This document shows positions 1 to 8,159 of a stretch of DNA of 52,638 nt, one piece after another. Below the pieces are notes generated by a model. The model had not been told where the DNA came from and ran no database searches. It saw only the letters and a list, made by a program, of their open reading frames with translations. Position 1 is the first letter of the stretch. Every line of letters starts with the position of its first letter. The position numbers were made by a program, and so were the translations under genes. The stretch comes from Syntrophaceae bacterium UBA5761 (lineage in GTDB: Bacteria; Desulfobacterota; Syntrophia; Syntrophales; UBA4778). The stretch spans positions 1 to 52,638 of the forward strand of contig DIEZ01000082.1 in NCBI GenBank assembly GCA_002418885.1. Reading direction: 5' to 3'.

Positions 1-110
1 TTCCCCTTCCTCCACCTTTCTTTGTTATTAGTCTCCTCTCACGGTCGACGCGAGCCTGCCTTGTTCGTCATTCTTCATCATCGTCCAGATGATCATTTGC
101 CGGGAAACAG

Positions 111-518
111 TCAGGTGTTGACCCCCTCGGCGACGAGCTTCTCTTCCTGGTTATAAATCCTCCATTTGTAAGTGACGGGTCCTCCCCGTTTCCCCGCCTT
201 TTTACTCAGCACCTCCACCTCGGCGGAAAGTCTATCGCCCGGGAAGACGGGAGTCTTGAAAGACAGGTCTGTCGCTGAAACCCAGATTGCATGCGCCAGA
301 AAACCCTGCTTCGCCATCAACCCCATCATACAGGCGATGATATATATCCCTGGAGTGACCCTGTCTTTGAAGCCCAGACTTCTCGCGAAATCGGCATCCA
401 AAAAACCGGGCAGGTCCATACCCGACATCTGGGCCACAAGGTCGATTTCGGTTCCCGTAATAGGCTTGGTGACGTCCGCTTTGTACACCTTACCGATTTC
501 AATGTCTTCGAAATACAT
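111..518 (-). CDS. MaoC-like hotdog-fold protein
   Basis: A 135-residue single hotdog domain of the MaoC/(R)-hydratase family, presumably a cytosolic dimer acting on acyl-CoA thioesters. The start is the ATG at 518, because a good Shine-Dalgarno (AGGAGG, 7 nt upstream) precedes it; a longer in-frame start at 578 has none. Aligned by eye to the hydratase signature GDxNPxHxD, the protein reads SGMDLPGFLD (residues 32-41), so the catalytic Asp is Met34 and the catalytic His is Phe39. The family's dehydratase dyad therefore looks absent, and the protein may bind acyl-CoA or do different hotdog chemistry. It is the last complete gene of the leftward cluster, about 215 nt after the radical SAM gene. 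Confidence 0.8.
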   Translation of the reverse strand: MYFEDIEIGKVYKADVTKPITGTEIDLVAQMSGMDLPGFLDADFARSLGFKDRVTPGIYIIACMMGLMAKQGFLAHAIWVSATDLSFKTPVFPGDRLSAEVEVLSKKAGKRGGPVTYKWRIYNQEEKLVAEGVNT

Positions 519-733
519 CGGGCAACCTCCTTTCATTTTTCGGTAAAAATACCGGTAGGATCTACGCATGGCTTTCACGTGGACTTAGGTAAACAACCAC
601 GACCGGAACTAATCATCTGAATAAATTTTCTTTTTCCCCCTTTCCTTCCCGGCCGGTTTCAGCATCCGTCTAAACTTTCTTCCTGCGGCCGCGGCTAAAC
701 CGGGATAATCCCACCCGTGGCCCCGATCCTCCT

Positions 734-2146
734 CTACAACAAGTCCTCAATTTTCCGTTCTAGATTTTCTACTTCCCGTCCGTCCGACCTACACCTGAAT
801 TCCTCGGGTATCTCTCCCTCCAGAAGCGACCCCAAACATTTTAGCTCATAATAGTTCTTCCTCGACTCAAAAAAGCTTTCATCCCCTTTCGAATGCTTTG
901 CCAGGTCTCTCGCCAGATCGCATGTGCGCAAAAACCATTCTACCGAAATCCCCTCGTAAGATTCAAAGTAGAATAAGTTGTCCCTCTGCCGGAACTTACC
1001 GTCCCTGAGCAACTCTTCCTGAATAGGCGTTCCGGGGTAAGGAATCAGCATTTCAGCATAAGCAATATCCGCGCCATTTTCGAATGCCTGTTTCGCAAGG
1101 TCGATCGTCTGTCGGACCGTATCGATCGTATCCCAGGGCCCCAGCAGAATAAAATTCAAAACGGGCATGACATTCTGCATCAGGCAATAGGATGCCCCTT
1201 TTAGCACGTCTTCCGGAGACAGATTTTTCCCGTACCGTTTAAGAATTCCCGGCGACCCGGATTCCGCTCCCGCATACAAGGCGCGGAATCCTGACTGACC
1301 GAGAATCTGTGCGATCAGGGGATTCCTACAAATATCCTCAAGGCAACCTTCCGCATAGAACTCGACGCATCTATCCAGTCTCCTGTCCGTTATCAGTCCG
1401 CAAATTTCCCTTAGCCTTTTCAAGCTGAAGGTGAAATTGTCGTCCGTGAACATTATTTTCCGCACCCCGAGAGAAGCCATCTCATCGATTTCACGAATCA
1501 GGCTTTTCGGGTTTCTTACCCTTATCGTATTATGGTACAGGGACTGAATGGAGCAAAACGTACAATGGCGCCTGCAACCCCGGCTCGAGGATACGCTGTG
1601 CGTGGGATACAGGCTTATATCGAGAAGGCTGCGATCGGGAAGCGGAAAGCGGTCCAAGTCCCTTTCAAGCGATCTTTCCCGGTTTTCGCTAATGCCGCCG
1701 GCATGCCGAAAACTGATCCCGTCTATATCACTGTAATCGACTAAATTCAGATAACGTCGTACGAGTTCGAGAAAAGTTATCTCCCCTTCGCCCCGGACAA
1801 TAATATCGACCTGGGGATATGTTTCAAGCACCTGCCTTCCCATTACTGAGGCATGTATTCCCCCGAGGACTGTAAGGATGCCGGTATTCAGACTCTTGAC
1901 CAGTCTGCAGATTCCTATGGCTGAAGCCAGACTGTCGGAGAGGGCGCCTACCCCAACGATGCGGGGTTTCCCCGTTTGGACTGCCTCAATCAATGATTGA
2001 TCAGTTTCTTCATAGGGACAAACGTCCAAGTCAAGAATAGCAGTGCTTATATCGCTCGCCTGGAGCGACCCGGCAAGACACTGCAGACCCAGGGGCGGGA
2101 CTTCAGATTTTCCGTTGTGTCTCGGATTAACCAGCAGGACATCCAT
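734..2146 (-). CDS. B12-binding-domain radical SAM protein
   Basis: A 470-residue protein with an N-terminal cobalamin-binding Rossmann-like domain (about residues 1-140, beginning MDVLLVNPRHNG and including VLGGIHAS and RGEGE) followed by a radical SAM domain. The 4Fe-4S ligands are C191, C195 and C198 in RGCRRHCTFC (CxxxCxxC). This architecture is used for methyl transfer and other radical rearrangements on lipids, cofactors or natural products; the substrate cannot be read here. The ATG at 2146 is preferred because GGGGA lies 6 nt upstream. The ATG at 2164 would sit directly after a terminator hairpin with no ribosome binding site. The gene follows the acyl-CoA ligase but is separated from it by that terminator. 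Confidence 0.85.
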   Translation of the reverse strand: MDVLLVNPRHNGKSEVPPLGLQCLAGSLQASDISTAILDLDVCPYEETDQSLIEAVQTGKPRIVGVGALSDSLASAIGICRLVKSLNTGILTVLGGIHASVMGRQVLETYPQVDIIVRGEGEITFLELVRRYLNLVDYSDIDGISFRHAGGISENRERSLERDLDRFPLPDRSLLDISLYPTHSVSSSRGCRRHCTFCSIQSLYHNTIRVRNPKSLIREIDEMASLGVRKIMFTDDNFTFSLKRLREICGLITDRRLDRCVEFYAEGCLEDICRNPLIAQILGQSGFRALYAGAESGSPGILKRYGKNLSPEDVLKGASYCLMQNVMPVLNFILLGPWDTIDTVRQTIDLAKQAFENGADIAYAEMLIPYPGTPIQEELLRDGKFRQRDNLFYFESYEGISVEWFLRTCDLARDLAKHSKGDESFFESRKNYYELKCLGSLLEGEIPEEFRCRSDGREVENLERKIEDLL

Positions 2147-2166
2147 GCTGTTCCCCGCAAGCATCT

Positions 2167-2201
2167 AAAAAGGGAAGGCATCGCCGCAGCGTTGCCTTCC
2201 C
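2167..2201 (-). terminator. Rho-independent terminator after the acyl-CoA ligase
   Basis: On the minus strand GGGAAGGCA (2201-2193) pairs perfectly with TGCCTTCCC (2180-2172) around a 12-nt loop and is followed by TTTTT. It begins 12 nt after the ligase stop codon and ends about 20 nt before the chosen radical SAM start. Transcription of the two genes downstream must rely on readthrough or another promoter. Confidence 0.8.
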
Positions 2202-2212
2202 TTCGCAGTATC

Positions 2213-3874
2213 TTATTTGTCTTTATACATATCTTTGTAAGTGACCCGCATTTCACGCTTAAGGATCTTCCCCGTGGGTGTCTTGGGAAGGGCATCAACG
2301 ATAATGAACCCCTTTGGAACCTTGAAGGGGGCCAATTCTTTCTTGCATAGCTCCATCAGCTCGGCTTCCGTGATCTTTTGGCCGGCTTTCGGTACCACGA
2401 CTGCCGTAACCGCTTCCACCCACTTTTCGTGGGGCAGGCCGATGACTGCAACTTCCTGGACCCGTTTATCCAGATAAATGACTTCCTCCACCTCGCGAGT
2501 CGAGACGTTCTCGCCGCCTGTCTTCACCATGTCTTTTTTCCTGTCGGCCACGGTGATGTAACGATCCTCGTCCATGATTCCCACGTCACCGGAATGGAAC
2601 CAACCGCACAGGAAAGCCTCTTCGGTCTTCTCCGGGTCCTTGAAATACATGGTCATGGCGTGGGGGCCTTTACCGCAGATTTCCCCGGGGACTCCCGCCT
2701 GCATGATCGGTCGGTGTTCATCGTCCTCCAGCCGCGTTTCCATGTTGATCCCACCCATGCCCGCCGATCCTATCTTATTAAAAGCGTCTTTGGCTTTCAG
2801 GATAGTATGGTAGGGGCAGAGCTCTGTCTGGCCGTAATAATTCCAGATTCTTGCCCCTGCGAACTTTTCCATCATCTCCTTCAGAACTTCAACGGGCATG
2901 ATCGACGCGCCGTAGTAACATTTTTTCAGGCTCGAGAGGTCGTATTTACTGAAATCGGGATGCCTCATGAGGCCGATCCATACCGTCGGCGGCATAAAGA
3001 TGAGATTTGCTTTGTATTTCTCGATCATCCTGAGAATCTCGGCGATATCCGGCACCATGAGGAGGATATTCGTACCTCCCACCCAGAAGATCGGATTCAG
3101 GAAGACGTCACGTTGTGCGGCATGAAAAATAGGTAGAGCAGTTACAGAAATATCGTTCTCGTCATATTCGCCATCTACAATAGAACCCATGTACTCCGAC
3201 ATGAGCGCCTGATTGGTAAGGACTACGGCCTTTGGGAGGGCTTCTGTCCCGCTTGTGTACACCATCTGGCAAGGGTCTTCAATGTGCAGGATCGCATCCG
3301 GCTCCGTCGCCGGGTATTTCCTATACCATGCGTCAAAGTCGGTGAATTTTCCTCCGATGCACGGTTTTCCCTCGCCTTGATTCGACCAAATCCAGCTCTT
3401 TACTGTAGGCATATCGTCAAGAACATCTTTGACGAGGTCAAAGAGGGCGTCCTCTACAATGAAAGCCACGCTTTCGGAGTGGTTTATACAATACGAGATG
3501 TCTTTACCCCGCAACATATAGTTGAGGGCCAGGTATATCGCTCCGATCTTACAGCAGGCGAGCCAAGTCAACACATGGTGAGTTGTGTTATGTGCCAGGA
3601 TGGCCACCCGGTCGTACTTTTTGACGCCCAGGTCCTGCAAGGCATTGGCCGTACGGTTGATTTCCTCCTCTAACTGCGTGTATGTGAGCACGTGATCCCG
3701 GTAGATGAGGGCCTTTTTATCAGGATAGTGATAAGCGCTCCTCCTAATCATGTCGGCGATGACCCAGCGGTTCAGCTTGTTGTAGCGGTTCGTGAGAAAT
3801 TCAATGTTTTCCTTGTTGATGACGTTGTATCTTTCTTTTTCCCGCTCTGTTAACGGCTTCAAAAATCTTGACAT
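2213..3874 (-). CDS. AMP-forming acyl-CoA synthetase (ligase)
   Basis: A 553-residue adenylate-forming enzyme that would activate a carboxylic acid with ATP and CoA to an acyl-CoA in the cytosol. The AMP-binding motif is at residues 206-220 (YTSGTEALPKAVVLT). Here the usual TTG after SG reads TEA and the Gly after PK is Ala, a variant also seen in long-chain ligases. A YYGQTE-type A5 motif and the C-terminal catalytic Lys (K536 in PTGKILK) are present. The start has AGGAGG 9-10 nt upstream. The downstream neighbour is a terminator; upstream is the 3-hydroxyacyl-CoA dehydrogenase gene. The substrate is not determinable from sequence; given the operon, a short or medium chain or aromatic acid is likely. 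Confidence 0.88.
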   Translation of the reverse strand: MSRFLKPLTEREKERYNVINKENIEFLTNRYNKLNRWVIADMIRRSAYHYPDKKALIYRDHVLTYTQLEEEINRTANALQDLGVKKYDRVAILAHNTTHHVLTWLACCKIGAIYLALNYMLRGKDISYCINHSESVAFIVEDALFDLVKDVLDDMPTVKSWIWSNQGEGKPCIGGKFTDFDAWYRKYPATEPDAILHIEDPCQMVYTSGTEALPKAVVLTNQALMSEYMGSIVDGEYDENDISVTALPIFHAAQRDVFLNPIFWVGGTNILLMVPDIAEILRMIEKYKANLIFMPPTVWIGLMRHPDFSKYDLSSLKKCYYGASIMPVEVLKEMMEKFAGARIWNYYGQTELCPYHTILKAKDAFNKIGSAGMGGINMETRLEDDEHRPIMQAGVPGEICGKGPHAMTMYFKDPEKTEEAFLCGWFHSGDVGIMDEDRYITVADRKKDMVKTGGENVSTREVEEVIYLDKRVQEVAVIGLPHEKWVEAVTAVVVPKAGQKITEAELMELCKKELAPFKVPKGFIIVDALPKTPTGKILKREMRVTYKDMYKDK

Positions 3875-3927
3875 TTGTTCCCCCTCCTTTTTTTTGATCC
3901 CGTTGTCAGTTTACTACCACTCCCCCT

Positions 3928-4788
3928 CTACTTCTTCGTGTAATCGTAGACGCCCTTGCCGGTCTTCCTGCCGTAACGGCCAGCCCTCACCAGCTTCACG
4001 AGGAGAGGCGCCGGCCGGTACTTGTCACCCAACTCCCTGTGCAAACCCTCCATGACCCGCAATAGCGTTTCCAATCCTACCAGGTCGGCTAACGCCAATG
4101 GTCCGATGGGATGGTTGCATCCCAGAACCATGCCCTTGTCGATGTCCTCCGCACTCGCTACCCCCTCCCCAAGAGCGAAAAAGGCCTCGTTTATCATCGG
4201 ACATAAAACACGGTTCACCGCAAAGGCGGGAGCCTCATTGACTACTATGACCTCTTTGCCTATCCTCTTGCCCCAAGCCTTCGCTACTTCCAACGTCTCG
4301 TCCGACGTCTCATAACCCCTTATGACCTCAAGTAGACGCATCACGGGCACCGGATTGAAAAAATGGGTGCCGATGAACTTGTCGGGACGCCTCGTGAAGG
4401 CCGCCATCTCGGTTATGCTTAACCCCGAAGTGTTCGTGAAAAAAAAGGTCTCCGGCCTGACTACCCCCTCCAACTCCGAAAAAACCTTCTTCTTCACGTC
4501 CATGACTTCTATCACTACTTCCACTACAACATCGGCATCTTTAGCCGCCTCTTCGAGATCAAGCGTAGGCTTGATTCTGGCTAGGATCGCATCCACCTCG
4601 GCCTGCGTCCGCCTGCCCTTCTCCATATCCCGGGAAAGGTTCTTCTTGATGTTGCTCATCCCACTGTCCACGAAACGCTGCTCTATGTCCCGCATCGCTA
4701 CCCGATAACCAGCCTCGGCACATACCTGCGCTATCCCATTTCCCATCAGCCCCGCTCCTAATACACATACCTTCTCGATCTCCTTCAT
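3928..4788 (-). CDS. 3-hydroxyacyl-CoA (3-hydroxybutyryl-CoA) dehydrogenase
   Basis: A 286-residue single-domain NAD-dependent dehydrogenase that oxidises L-3-hydroxyacyl-CoA to 3-oxoacyl-CoA in beta-oxidation, or the reverse in butyrate synthesis. The Rossmann nucleotide-binding motif [10 protein letters not shown] starts at residue 11, and the catalytic His lies in [15 protein letters not shown]. The length matches the Hbd family (about 280). The ATG at 4788 has AGGAGG 6 nt upstream. It follows the thiolase-tail pseudogene by 16 nt and is probably cotranscribed with the CoA-transferase upstream of that. It supplies the dehydrogenase step beside two thiolases, so the cluster carries two 3-hydroxyacyl dehydrogenases of different folds (this one and the SDR at 17.5-18.3 kb). 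Confidence 0.92.
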   Translation of the reverse strand: MKEIEKVCVLGAGLMGNGIAQVCAEAGYRVAMRDIEQRFVDSGMSNIKKNLSRDMEKGRRTQAEVDAILARIKPTLDLEEAAKDADVVVEVVIEVMDVKKKVFSELEGVVRPETFFFTNTSGLSITEMAAFTRRPDKFIGTHFFNPVPVMRLLEVIRGYETSDETLEVAKAWGKRIGKEVIVVNEAPAFAVNRVLCPMINEAFFALGEGVASAEDIDKGMVLGCNHPIGPLALADLVGLETLLRVMEGLHRELGDKYRPAPLLVKLVRAGRYGRKTGKGVYDYTKK

Positions 4789-4804
4789 GAAAACCCTCCT
4801 GTAG

Positions 4805-5065
4805 TTATTTTACAAGGATATGAATGCCGGCGACAACGGGGGATTCTATCCCCGTCAGTACGCCGCCCAGCATCTGGGCGAGACCGACCCTTGCTCCTTC
4901 CACCTGATTCACGCCTGCCTCGCCCCAGAGATGTCTTGCAATATCGTTGACCACGCGCACACCGGAAGCACCCAGCGGATGACCCATGGAGAGTAATCCA
5001 CCGCTCACCACCCTGACGGGCGCATCCAGAAAGCACGCCCTATTCATGCTTTTTTTCCTAATCAC
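4805..5065 (-). pseudogene. Duplicated C-terminal thiolase fragment
   Basis: An 86-codon reading frame whose residues from SGGLLSMGHPLGASG onward match the last 65 residues of the thiolase at 6554-7720. At DNA level 4824-5005 aligns without gaps to 6573-6754 (182 nt) with only 8 mismatches by eye. Homology stops abruptly upstream of the GHPLG motif; the nucleophile-Cys domain is missing, so it cannot be an active thiolase. The frame opens with GTG overlapping the stop of the preceding CoA-transferase (GTGA), so it may still be translated by coupling. Its place, directly after a CoA-transferase, mimics the intact CoA-transferase/DUF35/thiolase set upstream and suggests a tandem duplication followed by deletion. 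Confidence 0.8.
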
Positions 5066-6396
5066 TTTTTCATGTAAAGCTTCGTTTTTAAACTATCGCG
5101 CAGCTCGCCCCTCAGGTCGGGATGGGCGATGTTTATCAACGCTTCGGCTCGTTCCCTCACCGTCTTGTATCTCAGGTCGGCAATACCATATTCTGTCACG
5201 ACATACTGTGCAAACGTCCGGGGAACGGTAACGGGTGTAAACGGAGGCAGCTCGGGAACAATGGACGACGCCAGAGTGCCGTCCTTCAATTGCCTTGCCG
5301 AAGAAAGGAGGGTAATCCCTCTCCCACCCTGTGAATAATACGAACCGATCATGAAATCGAGCTGACCGCCTGTGCCGCTGATCATCCTGTATCCAATCCC
5401 CTCCGATGCAATACTGCCGCTGAAGTCTACCAGAAGAGCCATGTTAATCGCCACGACATTGGGATGCTGGGCAATAAAGGAAGGGTTGTTGGTGTAGAAT
5501 GCCGGATACGACTCGCAGAGAGGGTTTTCACTGACGAAATCATACAGGGCCTGATCACCCATGCAGAATGTGGCGACCGTCTTTCCCTTGTGGAAAGGTT
5601 TTCTTGCATTTGTTACGATACCTTTAGCCACCAGATCCTGCAACCCAGAGGGATACATCTCAGTGAGGACACCGAGGTCATGCTTTCCTTCAAGACCTGC
5701 AACCACCGCCTCCGGAATGCCGCCGATGCCCATCTGAAACGTATCGCCGTCTTTGATCAGCTCGAGGGTATACTCTGCTATCCTGGCCTCCAAATCTCCG
5801 GGAGGTTTTCTTACAAATGCCGGTATCTTCGTCGAGTTTTCCACAAACACATCAAATTCTGACACATGCATCCAATTGTCACCCAAAACGGCCGGCATCT
5901 GGTCATTTACTTCTGCGATTGCAAGTCGAAGTTTCCCATCTTTCCTTCCCTTGCGGATGGCATCGGAGGTGTAAAAGTTAGTCAGCCCCATGTTCACAAA
6001 CCCCTTCTGATTAGGGGGTGTAACCATTGTTGCGAATACGTCACTCCGCATGGCAAATTTTTCCCCAATATCCGCACTCATAACGATTAAGAAGTCAGCC
6101 GTATTGGGCTGTCCCTGCGCACGGCCGGACGGCGAAAAAAAAGCCGATAAATAATTGATATGCCCATCGAGATTAGCCATAAATTTGGGGTCATGGAGTT
6201 TGCCGGGACGCACCGGTACGGCGCTAAGGATCTTAACGCCCCTCAGTTCCCCCGCTCGACCCAGAATTGCCTCATATACATCCGGCGAACACTCACTGAC
6301 ACCCATGGTAGTCCCGACGATATCACCTGACCTTATCTGTAGTGCCATTTCCTCCAACGAAACAAGTTTTTTCCGGTAATCTTCCTTCCAATCCAT
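5062..6396 (-). CDS. Acetyl-CoA hydrolase/transferase family CoA-transferase (copy 1)
   Basis: A 444-residue member of the family that includes 4-hydroxybutyrate CoA-transferase and butyryl-CoA:acetate CoA-transferase. It would exchange CoA between acetyl-CoA and another acid. Visible signatures are the Gly-rich segment MGIGGIPEAVV, the putative catalytic Glu in GVLTEMYPSG (the Glu that forms the glutamyl-CoA intermediate in characterised homologues) and the family tail YVVTEYGIADL with RAEALINIAHPD. An AGGAG sequence lies 10 nt before the ATG. It closely resembles copy 2 at 8160-9494 and less so copy 3 at 9698-11023. A 157-nt gap separates it from the thiolase upstream. The acid substrate is unknown. 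Confidence 0.88.
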   Translation of the reverse strand: MDWKEDYRKKLVSLEEMALQIRSGDIVGTTMGVSECSPDVYEAILGRAGELRGVKILSAVPVRPGKLHDPKFMANLDGHINYLSAFFSPSGRAQGQPNTADFLIVMSADIGEKFAMRSDVFATMVTPPNQKGFVNMGLTNFYTSDAIRKGRKDGKLRLAIAEVNDQMPAVLGDNWMHVSEFDVFVENSTKIPAFVRKPPGDLEARIAEYTLELIKDGDTFQMGIGGIPEAVVAGLEGKHDLGVLTEMYPSGLQDLVAKGIVTNARKPFHKGKTVATFCMGDQALYDFVSENPLCESYPAFYTNNPSFIAQHPNVVAINMALLVDFSGSIASEGIGYRMISGTGGQLDFMIGSYYSQGGRGITLLSSARQLKDGTLASSIVPELPPFTPVTVPRTFAQYVVTEYGIADLRYKTVRERAEALINIAHPDLRGELRDSLKTKLYMKK

Positions 6397-6553
6397 CTGT
6401 TTTCTTTCTCCTCTCTACTGCCCGAAATAATCAACGGCTAAGTTAGTAACAGTATAATATGTTTGATAAAAGATGATATTTATGCCTGTCCTCGAATTGA
6501 AAATGCGCAAGGGGCTTGTAATGTTGAGATGATGCCCTTTCAGCAGAGCTGAT

Positions 6554-7720
6554 TTATATCATCAAAATTTGGATGCCGGCGACAACCGGAGATTCGATCC
6601 CCGTCAGTACGCCGCCCAGCATCTGGGCGAGACCGACCCTTGCTCCTTCCACCTGATTCACGCCTGCCTCACCCCAGAGCTGTCTTGCAATATCGTTGAC
6701 CACGCGCACACCGGAAGCACCCAGCGGATGACCCATGGAGAGCAACCCGCCGCTGGGATTGACAGGGCAGCGACCCCCTAACTCAACGGCACGAGAGCGC
6801 GCAAAGGCAACTCCTTCACCCGGCTCGCAGAGACCCAGCATTTCATAAGCCGCCAGCTCTTCACCGGAAAAGGCATCATGAAGTTCAACCACGTCGATGT
6901 CTTTTTGGGGGTCCACGCCGGCCATTTCGCAGGCGTCTTTCGCTCCTTTGATCACGACCTGCATCGCCAGTGGGTCATAGGAGACATCTTCGGCCCCGCT
7001 TACCGAAATGACTGAACCGGCTATCCTGACCGGCGGCCGGTGCGCTTTCTTGTTATGCTGTTTGTAATACTCTTCGGAGCAAATTATTACAGCGGCCGCG
7101 CCGTCGCTCTGCGGGCAACACTGCAGGACGGTAATCGGATCCGCTATCATCGGCGAAGCCATGATCGATTCCACCGTCACTTCCGTCTTATATTGCGAGT
7201 AGGGATTCGTCATGCCCGCCTTGTGGTTTTTAACGGAAGGATAGCAGATGTCCTCAATGGTCGCGCCGCGCTTCTCCATCAACCGGTTGCACAGCTTGGC
7301 AAAAAAGGAGGGCATCGTGAGGGCCAGTTTGCCCTGAAGGTCACCTTCGATCGCAAGCAGTCCCTTGCCGAACTTCCTGTTGAAGGCTGACAGAGACTCC
7401 ACGCCCAACGCGATTCCCACATCGCGGACGCCCAGTGCGACCTCCTGAAACAGCAGGTGCACGGCGGAAGAGCCGCTGGCACAAGCATTTTCAACGGTAT
7501 ACATCGGAATCCGGTCCGCGCCCAGGTGGAAGAGGATGGACTGGACGGGCGTGGGTGGGCTGAACATGGTTCCACAATAGGCAACCTTAAGTTCTTTGGG
7601 GGATATCCCTGCGTCCTTCACGGCTGCCAGAGCTGCGGCCGCACCCAAGTCATTCACGGTCAGGCTGTCGTGCTTGCCGAAAATCGTCTGACCGATGCCG
7701 AGTACATATACATCTCTCAT
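6554..7720 (-). CDS. SCP-x/BbsB-type thiolase
   Basis: A 388-residue thiolase-superfamily protein of the lipid-transfer (SCP-x-like) branch, predicted to cleave a 3-oxoacyl-CoA with CoA. The nucleophile is Cys80 in ENACASGSSAV; the C-terminal active-site His331 is in SMGHPLGASG; VVELHDAFSGEE lies between. The ATG at 7720 is chosen because AGGAGG lies 9 nt upstream, whereas the in-frame TTG at 7726 is only 3 nt from it. The gene starts immediately after the stop of the DUF35 gene, the arrangement seen for BbsA/BbsB of anaerobic toluene degradation, in which both subunits are needed. Its last 182 nt are duplicated at 4824-5005. Confidence 0.87.
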   Translation of the reverse strand: MRDVYVLGIGQTIFGKHDSLTVNDLGAAAALAAVKDAGISPKELKVAYCGTMFSPPTPVQSILFHLGADRIPMYTVENACASGSSAVHLLFQEVALGVRDVGIALGVESLSAFNRKFGKGLLAIEGDLQGKLALTMPSFFAKLCNRLMEKRGATIEDICYPSVKNHKAGMTNPYSQYKTEVTVESIMASPMIADPITVLQCCPQSDGAAAVIICSEEYYKQHNKKAHRPPVRIAGSVISVSGAEDVSYDPLAMQVVIKGAKDACEMAGVDPQKDIDVVELHDAFSGEELAAYEMLGLCEPGEGVAFARSRAVELGGRCPVNPSGGLLSMGHPLGASGVRVVNDIARQLWGEAGVNQVEGARVGLAQMLGGVLTGIESPVVAGIQILMI

Positions 7721-7722
7721 TG

Positions 7723-8136
7723 TCAAGCACCTCCTGACCCTGTCTCACAGGGTACATAATGATAGCCGATAACCTCCGTCCCGTCTTTCTCAGTCCAGAT
7801 AACACCGGTCCGCACTTTTACTTTCATGCCGGTTTTCATCTCCTCTGCTTTCGCATGAATCTGCCCGAATACCCGCGTGCCCTCAGGTAAGTCGATATAA
7901 CCTCCGATGATCGGGGGCTTGAATGGGCCTACGGGAACCCGGGTGATGCTGTAAGAAAACACGGTGCCGGTTGTACTAAGAGGCACCCTTTCGACATTTT
8001 CAGAAGAGCAGAACGGACACAGCTCAACGGCGGGATAGGAGGTTTTCCCGCAATCCTTGCACTTATGACCCATCTGAACGAGTTTGCCGTCCCTTTCCTC
8101 CAGCGCACCCGGGTAAAAAACAACTTGCTTGCTCAT
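7723..8136 (-). CDS. DUF35 Zn-ribbon/OB-fold protein, thiolase partner
   Basis: A 137-residue protein with a rubredoxin-like zinc ribbon (C26, C29, C40 and C43, in KCKDCG and LCPFCSS) followed by an OB-fold (about residues 50-135). Proteins of this family pair with SCP-x-type thiolases or HMG-CoA synthases and are proposed to bind the CoA ester or support the thiolase. The thiolase begins at once downstream, consistent with an obligate complex. It lies 23 nt after the stop of CoA-transferase copy 2. No independent promoter is evident. Confidence 0.85.
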   Translation of the reverse strand: MSKQVVFYPGALEERDGKLVQMGHKCKDCGKTSYPAVELCPFCSSENVERVPLSTTGTVFSYSITRVPVGPFKPPIIGGYIDLPEGTRVFGQIHAKAEEMKTGMKVKVRTGVIWTEKDGTEVIGYHYVPCETGSGGA

Positions 8137-8159
8137 TAAGAATCACTCACACTTTCCTT

